A stretch of 48,929 bases of DNA, taken from positions 1 through 48,929 of the forward strand of contig JAUQPP010000007.1 of assembly GCA_030550315.1 (NCBI GenBank), read 5' to 3'. Positions 26,132-37,074 of the stretch are shown here, piece after piece (position 1 is the stretch's first letter; the number at the start of each line of letters is the position of its first letter). Source of the stretch: Thermotogota bacterium (GTDB taxonomy: Bacteria; Thermotogota; Thermotogae; Thermotogales; Fervidobacteriaceae). Below the pieces are notes generated by a model. The model was given only the letters and a program-made list of their open reading frames with translations. It did not search any database and was not told where the DNA came from. The translations under genes and the position numbers were made by a program.

Positions 26132-27520
26132 ATGGTTTTGGTACTAAATAGAGATAAACAAAGCGAAGAAACTCAAGTTGCATTGCTTGACAACGGTAAG
26201 CTGGTAGAAATTTATCTGGGATACGAAGACAAAGAAGAGACCGCCGGAAGTATTTACGTGGGACGCGTGGAAAAGATTATACCTGCGTTAGATGCGGCAT
26301 TCGTGAAGATCGGGTCGGAAACAAACGCCTTTCTAAGGCTCAAAGATGTGAAGAAAGAGTATTTAGAATTCTTTGGGGTGGCGAAAATCTATGAGGGTCA
26401 AAAAATATTAGTTCAGGTCAAAAAGGAAAGTGTTGGAAATAAAGGCCCTCAAGTAACAACAAACATTGCACTCGTAGGACGTTACGTAATCGTTTTACCT
26501 CTCGCAAAAAGTGTTGGTGTTTCAAGGAAACTTGACGAACATGAACGCGAAAGATTGAGAACCTTGGCGAAAGTGCTGAGAGAGCAATTTGGAACTGGTG
26601 TCATATTGCGAACTGCAGCGGTTGATGTAAACGATGAAGTGCTGTTTGAGGAAATTAAAGAGTTGCAAGCCAAGTGGCAAGACATTGTGTCTATTTTCAA
26701 GCGTTCCAGAAAACCGAAGCTGCTTTTAAAAGAAGCTGACAGCGATGAATTCCTTATCAGGGAATTCCTGAGGCGTGAGGTTACGGAAGTTGTTACGAAC
26801 GTCCAAGAACATCGGGCCATCGTTAGAAAATTCGATAAAAACATTCCTGTGAGGGTTATCGAGGGAAATACTTTCGAAGAGTTTAGTATAGAGGACAAGC
26901 TCCTTGAGGTTTACAAACGTCGGATAACACTACCCTCCGGTGGAGAGATAGTAGTGGATAGGACAGAGGCTCTGACGGTTATCGACGTAAATTCAGGAAA
27001 GTGTGTAGCTACCAACGATCACGAGCAACTCTCGGAACTTATAAATGTAGAAGCTGCGATTGAAATTTGTAGAGTGTTAAGGCTGAGAAACATAGGTGGT
27101 ATCGTGTTGATCGATTTTATTGATATGAAAGATGAGACTACAAGGGAAAAAGTAATTGAGGTACTGAGAAAGGAGGTTTCAAAAGATCGAAACAGGGTAG
27201 AACTTTACGGGTTTACAAAACTAGGACTTTTTGAGATGGCACGAAAACGTACAAGTAAATCGCTTGATGAAAAGTTACTAGTGCCGTGCCCAGTTTGTGG
27301 TGGAACTGGTAAGGTTAAGAGTCCTCATGCGGTAATTCAGCGACTTCTGAAAGACCTTGAGAATAAACCCAGAAACGCGAAAGAATTGATATTGAAAGTG
27401 CATCCATATTTAAAGAGTCATCTCTCAAAAACGGAGTTGAAAGAGAAGCTCAAGGTAGATGTTCATGTCCATTATACCCATATTGATCCAGGTACGTACG
27501 AAATAACTTGGAAGATGTAG
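26132..27520 (+). CDS. Ribonuclease E/G family protein
   Basis: GSIYVGRVEKIIPALDAAFVKIGSETNAFL (S1), LTVIDVNSGKC, NIGGIVLIDFIDMKDE, CPVCGGTGKVKS zinc link. Confidence 0.95.
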   Translation: MVLVLNRDKQSEETQVALLDNGKLVEIYLGYEDKEETAGSIYVGRVEKIIPALDAAFVKIGSETNAFLRLKDVKKEYLEFFGVAKIYEGQKILVQVKKESVGNKGPQVTTNIALVGRYVIVLPLAKSVGVSRKLDEHERERLRTLAKVLREQFGTGVILRTAAVDVNDEVLFEEIKELQAKWQDIVSIFKRSRKPKLLLKEADSDEFLIREFLRREVTEVVTNVQEHRAIVRKFDKNIPVRVIEGNTFEEFSIEDKLLEVYKRRITLPSGGEIVVDRTEALTVIDVNSGKCVATNDHEQLSELINVEAAIEICRVLRLRNIGGIVLIDFIDMKDETTREKVIEVLRKEVSKDRNRVELYGFTKLGLFEMARKRTSKSLDEKLLVPCPVCGGTGKVKSPHAVIQRLLKDLENKPRNAKELILKVHPYLKSHLSKTELKEKLKVDVHVHYTHIDPGTYEITWKM

Positions 27521-27542
27521 AAGTTCGGAGGTGTGATATGTA

Positions 27543-29222
27543 ATGAGTGAAATGCTCAAAATCTATGTTGATTCCGAAGAATACGAAATAAAGTTTGGAG
27601 AAACCTTGGAGGCGATCGCAAAGGAATACGAGAACAAAACGGGAAAAATCGTTCTTGGTGCACGAATGGAAAATACCATACTTGAGCTTTTCAGACCTAT
27701 AACGCGTTCGGGAGAAATTACATTCATCACGTTGGATACTCAAGACGGACAACGCATTTACCAGCGAGGTTTGTTTTTTATCCTGCACGCATCCGTTAGA
27801 CGTTTGTTCAAGAATTGCAACTTAAAGGTACTACACACCATTGGTCACGGTGTATATTGTGAGTTACGTGAGCAGGGAACAAATAGGATCGTTCAAGTGA
27901 GCGATGAAGATGTGCAGAGGCTGACCCAGGAAATGCTTCGCTGGGTTGAAGAGGATATAAAATTCAAAAAGTCCGAGCTTCCAAAGAGTCAAGCTATTGA
28001 GCTATTTGCATCTTGTGGGATGGAGGACAAGGTAAAACTACTCAGGTACAGAAAAAAGAAGACCGTAAAGATATACGAGGCTGATGGACATTTCGATTAT
28101 TTCTACGGATACATGCCCCCCAGCACGGGTTATGTGAAATGGTTCAAAATTGTGAAGTACGATAACGGTATGGTGGTATTGCTTCCTATAGTGCAAAATG
28201 GCCAGGTTATGGTACCGGAGTTCAAGCCACTTCCAAAACTTTCGGCCATATTCATCGAGTACTCGCGATGGCTTGAAATAATGGAAGTAGATAACGTAGG
28301 CGACTTGAACGAAATCATTGCCAAGGGTGAACGTGCTGTTTCGGATTTGATAATACTTGCCGAAGCCCTTCATGAAAAAAAGATTGCTATGATATCTGAG
28401 GAAATAAAAAACAGAAAGAGTGTTCGCCTAGTTCTAATTGCCGGACCGTCTTCGAGTGGGAAGACAACTTTTTCAAAAAGGTTGATGATACAACTGAAAG
28501 CTAGTGGTTTGAAACCGGTCACCATATCCTTGGACGATTACTTTGTCGATAGAGAAAAAACACCAAGGGATGAGCAGGGAAACTACGATTTTGAAGCACT
28601 CGAGGCCATAGACGTTGAACTTTTCAACAAAAATCTGATAGAGCTATTCAATGGAAAAGAGGTGGAAATCCCGAAGTTCGATTTTGTTACAGGTAAGAGG
28701 GTGAAGGGGCAAAGGTTAAGAATAGATAAAGACCAACTTATTATTGTTGAAGGTATCCATGGCTTGAACCCGAAACTAACCGAGATGGTTCCCGAGGAAC
28801 TAAAATTCAAGATTTATGTGAGTGCACTTGCCCAGTTGAACCTCGATAATGTAAATCGACTGCATACAACTGATGTCAGGTTGATCCGTAGAATGGTACG
28901 TGATAGCAAATTCCGTGGACACAGCGCATTGGCCACACTCAGAATGTGGCCAAGTGTCCGACGTGGGGAAGAACGGAACATCTTCCCATTTCAGGAGAAC
29001 GCTGACGCGATGTTCAACAGCGCGCTCATTTACGAACTCTCCGTGCTTAAAGTTTTTGCTGAGCCGTTGCTAACTGTTGTTCCAGATACTGAACCTGAAG
29101 CCACTGAAGCGAACAGATTGCTGAAGATTTTGGACTATTTCCTGCCAATAACGAATATCGAGGATATACCGAGGACATCGATAATCAGGGAATTCATAGG
29201 TAGAAGCGCGTTTAGGTATTGA
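27543..29222 (+). CDS. TGS/ThrRS-like N-terminal + P-loop uridine kinase-like nucleoside kinase
   Basis: N-terminal TGS and tRNA-SAD-like region (VLHTIGHGVYCEL..); LIAGPSSSGKTTFSKRLMIQLKASGLKPVTISLDDYFVDREKTPRDEQGNYDFEALEAID, IVEGIHGLNP. Confidence 0.92.
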   Translation: MSEMLKIYVDSEEYEIKFGETLEAIAKEYENKTGKIVLGARMENTILELFRPITRSGEITFITLDTQDGQRIYQRGLFFILHASVRRLFKNCNLKVLHTIGHGVYCELREQGTNRIVQVSDEDVQRLTQEMLRWVEEDIKFKKSELPKSQAIELFASCGMEDKVKLLRYRKKKTVKIYEADGHFDYFYGYMPPSTGYVKWFKIVKYDNGMVVLLPIVQNGQVMVPEFKPLPKLSAIFIEYSRWLEIMEVDNVGDLNEIIAKGERAVSDLIILAEALHEKKIAMISEEIKNRKSVRLVLIAGPSSSGKTTFSKRLMIQLKASGLKPVTISLDDYFVDREKTPRDEQGNYDFEALEAIDVELFNKNLIELFNGKEVEIPKFDFVTGKRVKGQRLRIDKDQLIIVEGIHGLNPKLTEMVPEELKFKIYVSALAQLNLDNVNRLHTTDVRLIRRMVRDSKFRGHSALATLRMWPSVRRGEERNIFPFQENADAMFNSALIYELSVLKVFAEPLLTVVPDTEPEATEANRLLKILDYFLPITNIEDIPRTSIIREFIGRSAFRY

Positions 29223-29265
29223 TACATCTCCACAAAGTGGAAGATTAACGAAAGGGGGGAAAGTA

Positions 29266-29790
29266 ATGGAACACCAAATTGGTTCCACAGAACGAAAATA
29301 TCTCTTGGCCGTGTATCTTACACTGAACCAAATGGGATGGACAAGACTTAAAAAGATTTCTGATTTTTTGAGAGTAAAGATGCCGTCAGCAAAACAGTTT
29401 CTCGAACGACTTTCAGAGCAGAAGTTGATTTACTACGAACCAAGAGGAAGTATCACTCTTACTGCTGAAGGTAAAAAGGTTGCAATAACCGAAAACACAA
29501 AACTCAACGCGGTTAAGATGTTCTTTTGCGAAATCTTGGGGTTGGATGAAAACGAGGCATCGGAGGCAGCGTGGAATGTGTACTTTAACTTGAACGATAA
29601 GATTGTTGAAAGGTTCATTTCGTTCGCAAGGTTCCTCGTTGAGAGTGGTAGCGATGAGATAGTTGGTAAATTCAGAGAATTTCTAAACCAGCCACGCAAA
29701 AGAATGACTCCGTGCCCTATTAAAAGCATACTCGACGAACTTGAGGAAAAAGAAGCGGCTACAGCGGAGGGATCGGAAAGTGGGTGTTGA
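29266..29790 (+). CDS. DtxR/MntR-family transcriptional regulator
   Basis: YLLAVYLTLNQMGWTRLKKISDFLRVKMPSAKQFLERLSEQKLIYYEPRGSITLTAEGKKVA. Confidence 0.8.
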   Translation: MEHQIGSTERKYLLAVYLTLNQMGWTRLKKISDFLRVKMPSAKQFLERLSEQKLIYYEPRGSITLTAEGKKVAITENTKLNAVKMFFCEILGLDENEASEAAWNVYFNLNDKIVERFISFARFLVESGSDEIVGKFREFLNQPRKRMTPCPIKSILDELEEKEAATAEGSESGC

Positions 29791-30034
29791 AAGGCCTGAA
29801 GTGCTGGAGTACGATATTCTTGTGAGAATTGATAAGGAAGACATACACATACTCAACTACCTTCTTGAGGCAGAGGACCATGTGATGAATATTCGGAGTC
29901 TCGAAGGCGAGTACCTTAGAGTCATTGCCCCAAAAGACATGGTTCTGGATGCAATTAGGTTACTTGAGAGTGCGAAAACAGTCGTTGATTTAGAACTCGT
30001 TGAACTTCGACCGAACGACGGTAACGCAGGATGA
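29782..30034 (+). CDS. DUF4911-like small protein
   Basis: VERPEVLEYDILVRIDKEDIHILNYLLEAEDHVMNIRSLEGEYLRVIAPKDM; overlaps the end of the DtxR-like gene. Start inferred. Confidence 0.65.
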
Positions 30035-30074
30035 GTTTTCACAGCAAAAGCTCCGGGGGCTTGGGGGGAAAGTT

Positions 30075-30626
30075 ATGAGCACTTTTCCCGAAAAACTGGA
30101 AATTGACGGTTACATTATTAGACAAGCTCTTCCGGAGGACGCAGAAGGACTGTACAAAGCACGAATAGACGTTGCAAGTCATTGCGATACTGTCTTATCA
30201 ACACCTGATGAAATAAGCCTTGAAGGCGTACGCAGTTGGGTTGAAGATTGGTTAAAAAGGGATAGAAGATTGTTCCTTTTAGTAGAACGTGACGGAGAAA
30301 TTGTTGGGCAACTTTGGGTATGGTTTTACGATTCCAAAGAAAAGTTGAAACATGTTGCTGAGATTGGCTTGGAGATAGTCCCAAGTCACCAGGGAAAGGG
30401 CTTGGGAAAAAAGCTCTTTAAAATAGGTGTGGAATGGGCTGAGAAAAACGGAGCGGTGCGAATTCAAGCGGAAACGTTGGAGAGAAACACCCCTGTGATA
30501 AAGATTATGGAAGAATGTGGTTTTAGATTGGAAGGGAAGAGATATGCGCTTGTGAAGAACGGAAATAGGTATGAAAATGCGGTGTGCTACTATAAAATTG
30601 TAGGCAGCACTACGGAAAGGGAGTGA
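30075..30626 (+). CDS. GNAT family N-acetyltransferase
   Basis: IRQALPEDAEGLYKAR, VAEIGLEIVPSHQGKGLGKKLFKIGVEWAEKNGAVRIQAETLERNTPVIKIMEECGFRLEG. Confidence 0.92.
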   Translation: MSTFPEKLEIDGYIIRQALPEDAEGLYKARIDVASHCDTVLSTPDEISLEGVRSWVEDWLKRDRRLFLLVERDGEIVGQLWVWFYDSKEKLKHVAEIGLEIVPSHQGKGLGKKLFKIGVEWAEKNGAVRIQAETLERNTPVIKIMEECGFRLEGKRYALVKNGNRYENAVCYYKIVGSTTERE

Positions 30627-31156
30627 AGATGATGTCAATCACCACGAGAACTGGAGACAACGGTGAAACGAGCTTAGCAAACGGTGAACGAGTTTCGAAG
30701 GACCATCCAAGAGTAGAGGCCTACGGAACGGTTGATGAGCTCAATTCCTTCCTGGGATTATCGAAACATTACCTACCAGATTATGAACGTGAGGTCGTTG
30801 AGGAAATACAGAAAGCGCTATTCAGGTTGGCCTCAGAATTGGCAAAGGGAGAACAGTTCATACGACTGATTTCGGAGGACGAGGTGGAGGAGTTAACAAA
30901 AATTATCCATCAGTACGAGGAAAAGGTGGAACTCCATTCTTTTGCCGTGCCCGGTGAAACTCTGGCAAGTGCTTATTTGGATGTTTGCAGGACGATCGCA
31001 CGTCGTGCTGAAAGGCTCGTGGTACGGCTCTCAAAAGATGAGCAGATACGTCCAGAGGTGATAAAGTATCTCAACAGAGTGAGCGATCTTTTGTACATTA
31101 TGGCCCGATTCGTTGAAGGAAAACACATAAGACCAATAAAAACACGTGAGCTTTGA
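30623..31156 (+). CDS. PduO-type ATP:cob(I)alamin adenosyltransferase
   Basis: ITTRTGDNGETSLANGERVSKDHPRVEAYGTVDELNSFLG, DVCRTIARRAERLVVRL, YLNRVSDLLYIMAR. Overlaps the GNAT stop by 4 bp. Confidence 0.94.
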   Translation: MKMMSITTRTGDNGETSLANGERVSKDHPRVEAYGTVDELNSFLGLSKHYLPDYEREVVEEIQKALFRLASELAKGEQFIRLISEDEVEELTKIIHQYEEKVELHSFAVPGETLASAYLDVCRTIARRAERLVVRLSKDEQIRPEVIKYLNRVSDLLYIMARFVEGKHIRPIKTREL

Positions 31157-31184
31157 GAAGTAATGTTGGGTCGGGGTGAGTTAA

Positions 31185-32669
31185 ATGGTGGTTATTGATG
31201 GTGAGCATTTAACCGTCGAGGATGTCCACAGAGTATCAAGGTTGATGGAACCTGTTGAACTGTCTAAACTTGCTCGTTTTAAAATTAAAAAAGCGCGGCA
31301 AGTGCTGGAAAAACATATGGAGTCGGAACGGCCAATTTACGGTGTAAACACAGGTTTCGGTGCACTGGCAAACATTAAGATACCAAAAGACAAGCTAAGA
31401 GAATTACAAAAAAACATAATCCTTTCCCACGCCACAGGTGTGGGAAATTATTTATCTGAAGACCTCGTACGAGCGATGATACTCATAAGGGCAAACGCAC
31501 TTGCAAAAGGTTACAGTGGGGTTAGGGTCATCGTCGTAGAAAAGCTTCTTGAACTCCTCAATAAGCGGATTACTCCAGCCGTTCCAGAGAAAGGCTCGGT
31601 TGGTGCTAGTGGTGATTTAGCACCACTTTCACATATCGCTTCGGTGATTATAGGCGAAGGAAGGATTCTGAAAAACGGGCAGGTTGTTCATATAAAACAA
31701 ACGGATTTTGTTCCTATCCAGCTGGAAGAAAAGGAAGGACTCAGCCTTGTAAATGGCACCCAATTTATGAGTGCTCACCTCGCCCTCATCGTTAGAGACC
31801 TTGAAAAATTGGTGAAGATTGCCACGCTTGTTGCAGCCACATCGGTGGACGCACTTTTGGGTACACCTTCTGCATTCGATGAAAAGATTCAAAATGTTCG
31901 TCCGCATCCTGGACAGGTGAAGGTGGCATCGTGGTTGCGTGAATTTCTCAAAGGTAGTGAAATCAGAGAAAGCCACAAGAACTGCCCAAAGGTGCAGGAT
32001 GCCTATACCTTAAGGACGATTCCACAAGTCTACGGTGCTGTACTCGACACAATTGAGTGGTCTAAAAGCATTGTTGAACGGGAGATTAACTCGGCAACCG
32101 ATAATCCCTTGGTTTTTGAAGAAGGTATATTAAGCGGTGGTAACTTTCACGGTGAACCACTCGCACTGTGTGCGGATTATCTCTCCATAGCACTCACGTC
32201 GATGGGCAACATGATAGAACGCAGAATCGACAGGTTACTAAACCCAAAAGTAAACGAAGGACTCCCTCCGTTTCTTGCCGGGGGTGAGGAAGGACTAAAC
32301 AGTGGTTTTATGATCTGGCAGTACACCGCAGCGGCACTGTGCAATGAAAACAAAATTCTCTCACATCCAGCGAGTGCCGATAGCATTCCGACGTCAGCTT
32401 ATCAAGAAGATCACGTGAGCATGGGGGCAAACGCGGTGAGAAAACTCTACAAAATTTACGAAAATGTGGTATCATTGGTGACGATAGAGGCAATGGTCGC
32501 AAGTATTGCAATACGGTTTAGAAGACCGTTAAAGAGCTCTCCTATCATAGAAAAATTCGTTGCTGAAGTAGATTTAGAGCCATCTGAGGATCGTTACCTG
32601 GGTGACGATTACAAAAGAATCAGAAATCTCATCGTAGATAAAATTCTTCTTGGGGAGGGAGTTTCATGA
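31185..32669 (+). CDS. hutH: Histidine ammonia-lyase
   Basis: [30 protein letters not shown] (MIO-forming Ala-Ser-Gly), [47 protein letters not shown]-like [18 protein letters not shown]. Confidence 0.94.
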   Translation: MVVIDGEHLTVEDVHRVSRLMEPVELSKLARFKIKKARQVLEKHMESERPIYGVNTGFGALANIKIPKDKLRELQKNIILSHATGVGNYLSEDLVRAMILIRANALAKGYSGVRVIVVEKLLELLNKRITPAVPEKGSVGASGDLAPLSHIASVIIGEGRILKNGQVVHIKQTDFVPIQLEEKEGLSLVNGTQFMSAHLALIVRDLEKLVKIATLVAATSVDALLGTPSAFDEKIQNVRPHPGQVKVASWLREFLKGSEIRESHKNCPKVQDAYTLRTIPQVYGAVLDTIEWSKSIVEREINSATDNPLVFEEGILSGGNFHGEPLALCADYLSIALTSMGNMIERRIDRLLNPKVNEGLPPFLAGGEEGLNSGFMIWQYTAAALCNENKILSHPASADSIPTSAYQEDHVSMGANAVRKLYKIYENVVSLVTIEAMVASIAIRFRRPLKSSPIIEKFVAEVDLEPSEDRYLGDDYKRIRNLIVDKILLGEGVS

Positions 32670-34654
32670 GCCTCAGGACAAAGTTAATCCTATCACTCGT
32701 TTTAGTTGGAGTTCTATCTTCCGTTGCGAGTATCTTCGTTGCCGTGCTTGTATCCAGCTCCACTGTACGCGATAGTGCTATGCAAGTGGAGTCACTCGTT
32801 CTCAGCACGCTTAAAAAAGACATAGAGGTGTACCTTGACGGAATTGTAAAATCTCTAGCCGATTATTCATTCAGCGGTGCCATTTCACCGTACATGATAA
32901 ACGTTAGTGATGAGCTCGGTATTGCACAACTCACATGGGGTGTGAGAAATGCGTACAGCGCTCTATCACAAAAAGGATACATGGAAGTTTATGTAGTGCT
33001 TCCTGATGGACGGGTCATTTCAAAGGAAGGTACCGTTCAGATTCAGCTTCCAAAGGAGAGCGTTGATATAATTTTAAAGAGACAGAAAAAAACAGACATT
33101 TTCTTGCCTTTTGAGTTCAACAACAAACCAACAATACTTGTTACCGCAGCTGTGTACGACTTTGGGGAGAACGTGATCGGAGTATTGGCAGGGATTTATC
33201 CTATCGAGGGCCTTCAAAAATTCGTTGAGAAGGAAAAAATTGGCAAATCTGGCTATATAGCGCTGGTTTATAACACACTTGTTGCTGCTCATCCAAAACA
33301 GGAGTACGTGGGAAAGTTGGACCTTGAAAAAGAGCCTGGAACAAAGCCGTTAGCAGATGAAATCAAATCTAAGAAAAAGGGAACTGTGACTTTCACGTTC
33401 CAAGGGAAAAAATTTGCAGCATTTGAGCGAGTAGGTAATTACAATCTTACCGCCATTGCGATTCTGCCATACGCAGAGATTCTGCGAGCTGCGAACAAAA
33501 TAATAATGTCTGGAATATTTTCCGGTATAATAATAGCACTCGCGGCCGCACTTGTGGCGATTTTGTTGACGAGCACGATAAGCGAGCGAATTAATCATGT
33601 CGTGGAGATAGCTCAAAAAGTGGCACAGAACGATTTAACTGCGACCATTGACGAAACAAAAATCGGAAAGGATGAAATTGCTCAACTTGGTTATGCGTTC
33701 AAACTGCTTATTGAAAGTTTTAGGAAAACCGTCGGTGAAGTTATGAAGCTTGGGGCACAAGTTTCTTCAGTTTCGTTCATGCTCGACGAGCTTGCACAAA
33801 ATTCTGCAGAAGCTGCGCAGCTGTCAAAAGAGACAGTTCAAAAAACGACACTCGAGGTTCAAGACATTGCAGCAGCTACAGAGGAAGCAAACAGTGGTAT
33901 GGAAGAAGTAGCGGCTGGAGCACAAAATATAGCTAAATACTCGGAAAGACTATCCCACAGTGCGGAGTTGATGAAGGAAAATGTGACTACCGTTTCGTCA
34001 AGAATGACAGAAGTTGAGAAATCGGTTGGTCAGATCAGGAACGGAATGGGTGAATCCCTTACTGCAATAGTGGAGCTGACCAAATTCTCAAATCAAATAG
34101 GAGAGATAGTTAACACGATCTCCAGCATTGCTGAGCAAACAAACCTTTTGGCACTAAATGCGGCAATTGAAGCTGCGCGGGCCGGCGAGGCTGGACGCGG
34201 GTTTGCAGTTGTGGCAGACGAGATCAGGAAACTGGCAGAGGAGAGTAGGCAAGCAACAAAGAAGATAGCTGAAATTCTCGGTAAAATCGGTGAACAAGCA
34301 AAACGTGTAGAAAAGGTTACCACCAGCGTCAGTCAAATGGTTGATAGTTATGTGGAGATTGTCAAACAAGCTGGAGATAGTTTGAGACTTCTTATAGACA
34401 AGATCGAAGAGGTTTCGAGAATGACTACGGACCTTGCGGCCACAGCGGAAGAACAAAGCGGTGCTACCCAAGAAGTTAGTGCGGCGATGGACAGGGTTAC
34501 AAAAAACATCCAGGCTGTTGAGCACGACATAGAAGAGATGGCAGAACAAATTGCAGCGCAAGCTGAACAAATACAGAACGCTCGGTCGTATGCGGATGAG
34601 CTTGCGCGTGCTGTGGGTGAATTGGATAGCTTTATCAAGAACTTCAAAATTTAA
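32666..34654 (+). CDS. Methyl-accepting chemotaxis protein (periplasmic Cache-like sensor, HAMP, MCP signalling domain)
   Basis: N-terminal TM, extracytoplasmic sensor, second TM, HAMP, and hairpin tip [40 protein letters not shown]. 4-bp overlap with hutH. Confidence 0.95.
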   Translation: MSLRTKLILSLVLVGVLSSVASIFVAVLVSSSTVRDSAMQVESLVLSTLKKDIEVYLDGIVKSLADYSFSGAISPYMINVSDELGIAQLTWGVRNAYSALSQKGYMEVYVVLPDGRVISKEGTVQIQLPKESVDIILKRQKKTDIFLPFEFNNKPTILVTAAVYDFGENVIGVLAGIYPIEGLQKFVEKEKIGKSGYIALVYNTLVAAHPKQEYVGKLDLEKEPGTKPLADEIKSKKKGTVTFTFQGKKFAAFERVGNYNLTAIAILPYAEILRAANKIIMSGIFSGIIIALAAALVAILLTSTISERINHVVEIAQKVAQNDLTATIDETKIGKDEIAQLGYAFKLLIESFRKTVGEVMKLGAQVSSVSFMLDELAQNSAEAAQLSKETVQKTTLEVQDIAAATEEANSGMEEVAAGAQNIAKYSERLSHSAELMKENVTTVSSRMTEVEKSVGQIRNGMGESLTAIVELTKFSNQIGEIVNTISSIAEQTNLLALNAAIEAARAGEAGRGFAVVADEIRKLAEESRQATKKIAEILGKIGEQAKRVEKVTTSVSQMVDSYVEIVKQAGDSLRLLIDKIEEVSRMTTDLAATAEEQSGATQEVSAAMDRVTKNIQAVEHDIEEMAEQIAAQAEQIQNARSYADELARAVGELDSFIKNFKI

Positions 34655-34680
34655 GTCCATAACACATGAATAGAGGTGTA

Positions 34681-34728
34681 AAATCAAAAGCCCCCGTCGT
34701 ACGGGGGCTTTTGATTTTCTTTTTTTAT
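34681..34728. terminator. Bidirectional Rho-independent terminator between convergent genes
   Basis: aaatcaaaagcccccgt-cgt-acgggggcttttgattt perfect 17-bp stem, T-rich on the + side. Confidence 0.9.
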
Positions 34729-34758
34729 TCGGATTTCGTTTTATCAAATTTGCTAGTT

Positions 34759-35169
34759 TCAGTCTTCTTCGATTTCCTCGTCCATTTCGTCAAGAAGGTC
34801 TTCCAACGAGCCCTTTAACTGGACTTCTTCTTCCTCTTCAATACTTTCTATAGTTCTTTCCTGAATCTCCTCTTTGCTCTGGCCAAGCGGATGTTCCGGA
34901 TCGAGTTTTCCGGAAAACAGTTCAATCTTCGAACCGTTTTCGTAAATGTACTCTTTTGCGTTCACAGGAACCTTGAGCGCTTTAAGAACCTCGCGCATCA
35001 CGTCTTCATCAAGATCCTCGTTTTCTGGAAATTTGAGTTTGAGAGCTCCGTTCTCGTAACGCAACTCGCAATTTTTTGAGGTTAGGTACTCGATGAGTTG
35101 TGCGTTGCTCATCAAAAGATTTGCCCTTTGTTCGTTAACGCTAAGTTCCATCACATAGTAAAAGGACAT
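34759..35169 (-). CDS. Hypothetical acidic protein
   Basis: 136-aa ORF with strongly acidic C-terminus (LEDLLDEMDEEIEED), located between a terminator and rpsT on the same strand. Confidence 0.65.
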   Translation of the reverse strand: MSFYYVMELSVNEQRANLLMSNAQLIEYLTSKNCELRYENGALKLKFPENEDLDEDVMREVLKALKVPVNAKEYIYENGSKIELFSGKLDPEHPLGQSKEEIQERTIESIEEEEEVQLKGSLEDLLDEMDEEIEED

Positions 35170-35192
35170 TGTTACACCCCTTTTGATAGGGT

Positions 35193-35489
35193 TTATTTGC
35201 TCGCCTCAGAACTTTGCAATTGAGCCAAATACGCTTTAACTTTTGCCGCTAATCTTGATTTTCGTCTGCTGGCTTGGTTTTTGTGGATCGCACCTCTTCG
35301 TGCTGCTTTATCTATGGCACTCTGTGCTTTGATAAAGAGCTGCTGAACTTCTTCGGCATTCTTTTTCTCAGCGATTGCTTTCAACACTGCTTTGATTTTG
35401 TTTTTCATGCTTGTCTTGTATGCTTTGTTTATAATTCTCCTCTTTTCCGAAACTCTAACACGTTTTGCCGCAGATTTCGTGTTTGGCAT
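35193..35489 (-). CDS. rpsT: 30S ribosomal protein S20
   Basis: [35 protein letters not shown]...[27 protein letters not shown]. Confidence 0.96.
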   Translation of the reverse strand: MPNTKSAAKRVRVSEKRRIINKAYKTSMKNKIKAVLKAIAEKKNAEEVQQLFIKAQSAIDKAARRGAIHKNQASRRKSRLAAKVKAYLAQLQSSEASK

Positions 35490-35533
35490 TCCTTTCCCTC
35501 CTTAAAATCTTTCCAAATGTATCTTTCTTCAGT

Positions 35534-36724
35534 TCAGAAGTTGAACGCTGCTTTCAGTTCGCGAACCATGTCGGTTTGTTCCCACGTGAAGTCGGGGTCG
35601 TTTCTACCAAAGTGACCGTACGCGGCTGTCTTCTTGTATATAGGCCTCAACAGATTGAGCTTCTTTATAATTGCACCAGGTCTGAAGTCGAACAATTCTG
35701 TTATAACCTTGAGGAGTTTTTCTTCATCAACTTTCGCAGTACCAAAGGTATTAATCATGATTGAAACGGGTTTTGCAACACCGATTGCGTACGCCACCTG
35801 AATCATGAATTTATCGGCCAAACCAGCTGCAACAACATTCTTTGCAACGTACCTTGCAAAGTAGTGAGCGGATCTGTCAACTTTTGTCGGATCTTTTCCA
35901 CTGAACGCTCCTCCACCGTGTGGAATCGCACCGCCGTACGTATCAACGATAATTTTTCTACCGGTGAGACCCGTATCGGCAGACGGACCACCAAGAACAA
36001 ACCTTCCAGTTGGGTTGACGAGTATTCTCATCTTGTCATCGCGCAAATGTTCAGGAATCACGGGGTCTATAACGTACTTAATGAGTGCTTCCTTAATCTC
36101 CGGAATGGTAACATCTGGCTCGTGCTGGGTAGAGATGAGCACTGTGTCTACCCGAATGGGTTTGTCGTTCTCGTCGTACTCAACGGTAACTTGCGTTTTC
36201 CCATCTGGTCTGAGGAATGGAACCGTTCCGTTCTTTCTGACCTCTGCGAGTTTCATCGCGAGTTTGTGCGCAAGCATTATTGGAAGTGGCATGAGCTCAG
36301 GTGTTTCGTTCGTTGCGTAACCGAACATCATTCCCTGGTCTCCAGCACCAACTTTTTCGATTTCGTCTTCCGCCTTTTCTCCCTCTTTGTACTCAGCTGC
36401 TTCATCGACACCAAGCGCAATATCCGGTGACTGGCTGTGAATGGATGAGAGTACCGCACACGTTTCTCCGTCAAAACCGTACTTTGCTCTGGTATAGCCA
36501 ATCTCAAGCACAGTCTTCCTCACGATGTCCTGAACATCGACGTAAGCTCTGGTTGTGACCTCTCCAGCAACAATAGCAACACCGGTTGTCAGTAGTGTTT
36601 CAACGGCAACACGCGCTTTTGGATCTTCTGAAATAATCGCGTCCAAGATGGCGTCGCTGATCTGGTCTGCCATCTTGTCTGGGTGACCTTCCGTTACGCT
36701 TTCACTGGTGAACAGCCGTCTCAT
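35534..36724 (-). CDS. metK: S-adenosylmethionine synthetase
   Basis: [92 protein letters not shown]. Confidence 0.98.
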   Translation of the reverse strand: MRRLFTSESVTEGHPDKMADQISDAILDAIISEDPKARVAVETLLTTGVAIVAGEVTTRAYVDVQDIVRKTVLEIGYTRAKYGFDGETCAVLSSIHSQSPDIALGVDEAAEYKEGEKAEDEIEKVGAGDQGMMFGYATNETPELMPLPIMLAHKLAMKLAEVRKNGTVPFLRPDGKTQVTVEYDENDKPIRVDTVLISTQHEPDVTIPEIKEALIKYVIDPVIPEHLRDDKMRILVNPTGRFVLGGPSADTGLTGRKIIVDTYGGAIPHGGGAFSGKDPTKVDRSAHYFARYVAKNVVAAGLADKFMIQVAYAIGVAKPVSIMINTFGTAKVDEEKLLKVITELFDFRPGAIIKKLNLLRPIYKKTAAYGHFGRNDPDFTWEQTDMVRELKAAFNF

Positions 36725-37053
36725 CTCTCTGCCTCCCTTTCGTAGGTTTCTTTTGAGATAAACTTTCCGCCGTCTATCTCGATGCTCACTGGCTTGTAGG
36801 AGCCAGTGAATTTTGCGCGAAGTTCGATCTTATTTGGACACTTGGAACCAACGTAGACCTTCTCTATGAGAAACGGAGTGGACCGATCGTCATAATTGAT
36901 TATGAAATCGTATCCGATTCTGAGATGGCTCCTGAAAACTTCTCCGCAACGGTTGCATCTTATGTAAACAACCAAAGCGTTCTTTTCTCTATAAAACGGG
37001 TTTCGCTCAAGTTCTGCTTCCGTTTTCTCGCGCCTTTTAAAAAGACCAAACAT
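36721..37053 (-). CDS. Small conserved-looking protein with CxxC motif
   Basis: [29 protein letters not shown]; stop overlaps the metK start. Confidence 0.7.
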   Translation of the reverse strand: MFGLFKRREKTEAELERNPFYREKNALVVYIRCNRCGEVFRSHLRIGYDFIINYDDRSTPFLIEKVYVGSKCPNKIELRAKFTGSYKPVSIEIDGGKFISKETYEREAER

Positions 37054-37074
37054 GTTATCACCCGCTAGGTCGTG

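Noticed and set aside
34154-34747. 197-aa minus-strand ORF opposite the MCP gene
   Set aside because: Overlaps the MCP coding region and crosses a strong terminator; low-complexity composition typical of a shadow ORF.
35864-36430. 188-aa plus-strand ORF inside metK
   Set aside because: Antisense to metK, which is unambiguous; no family motifs.
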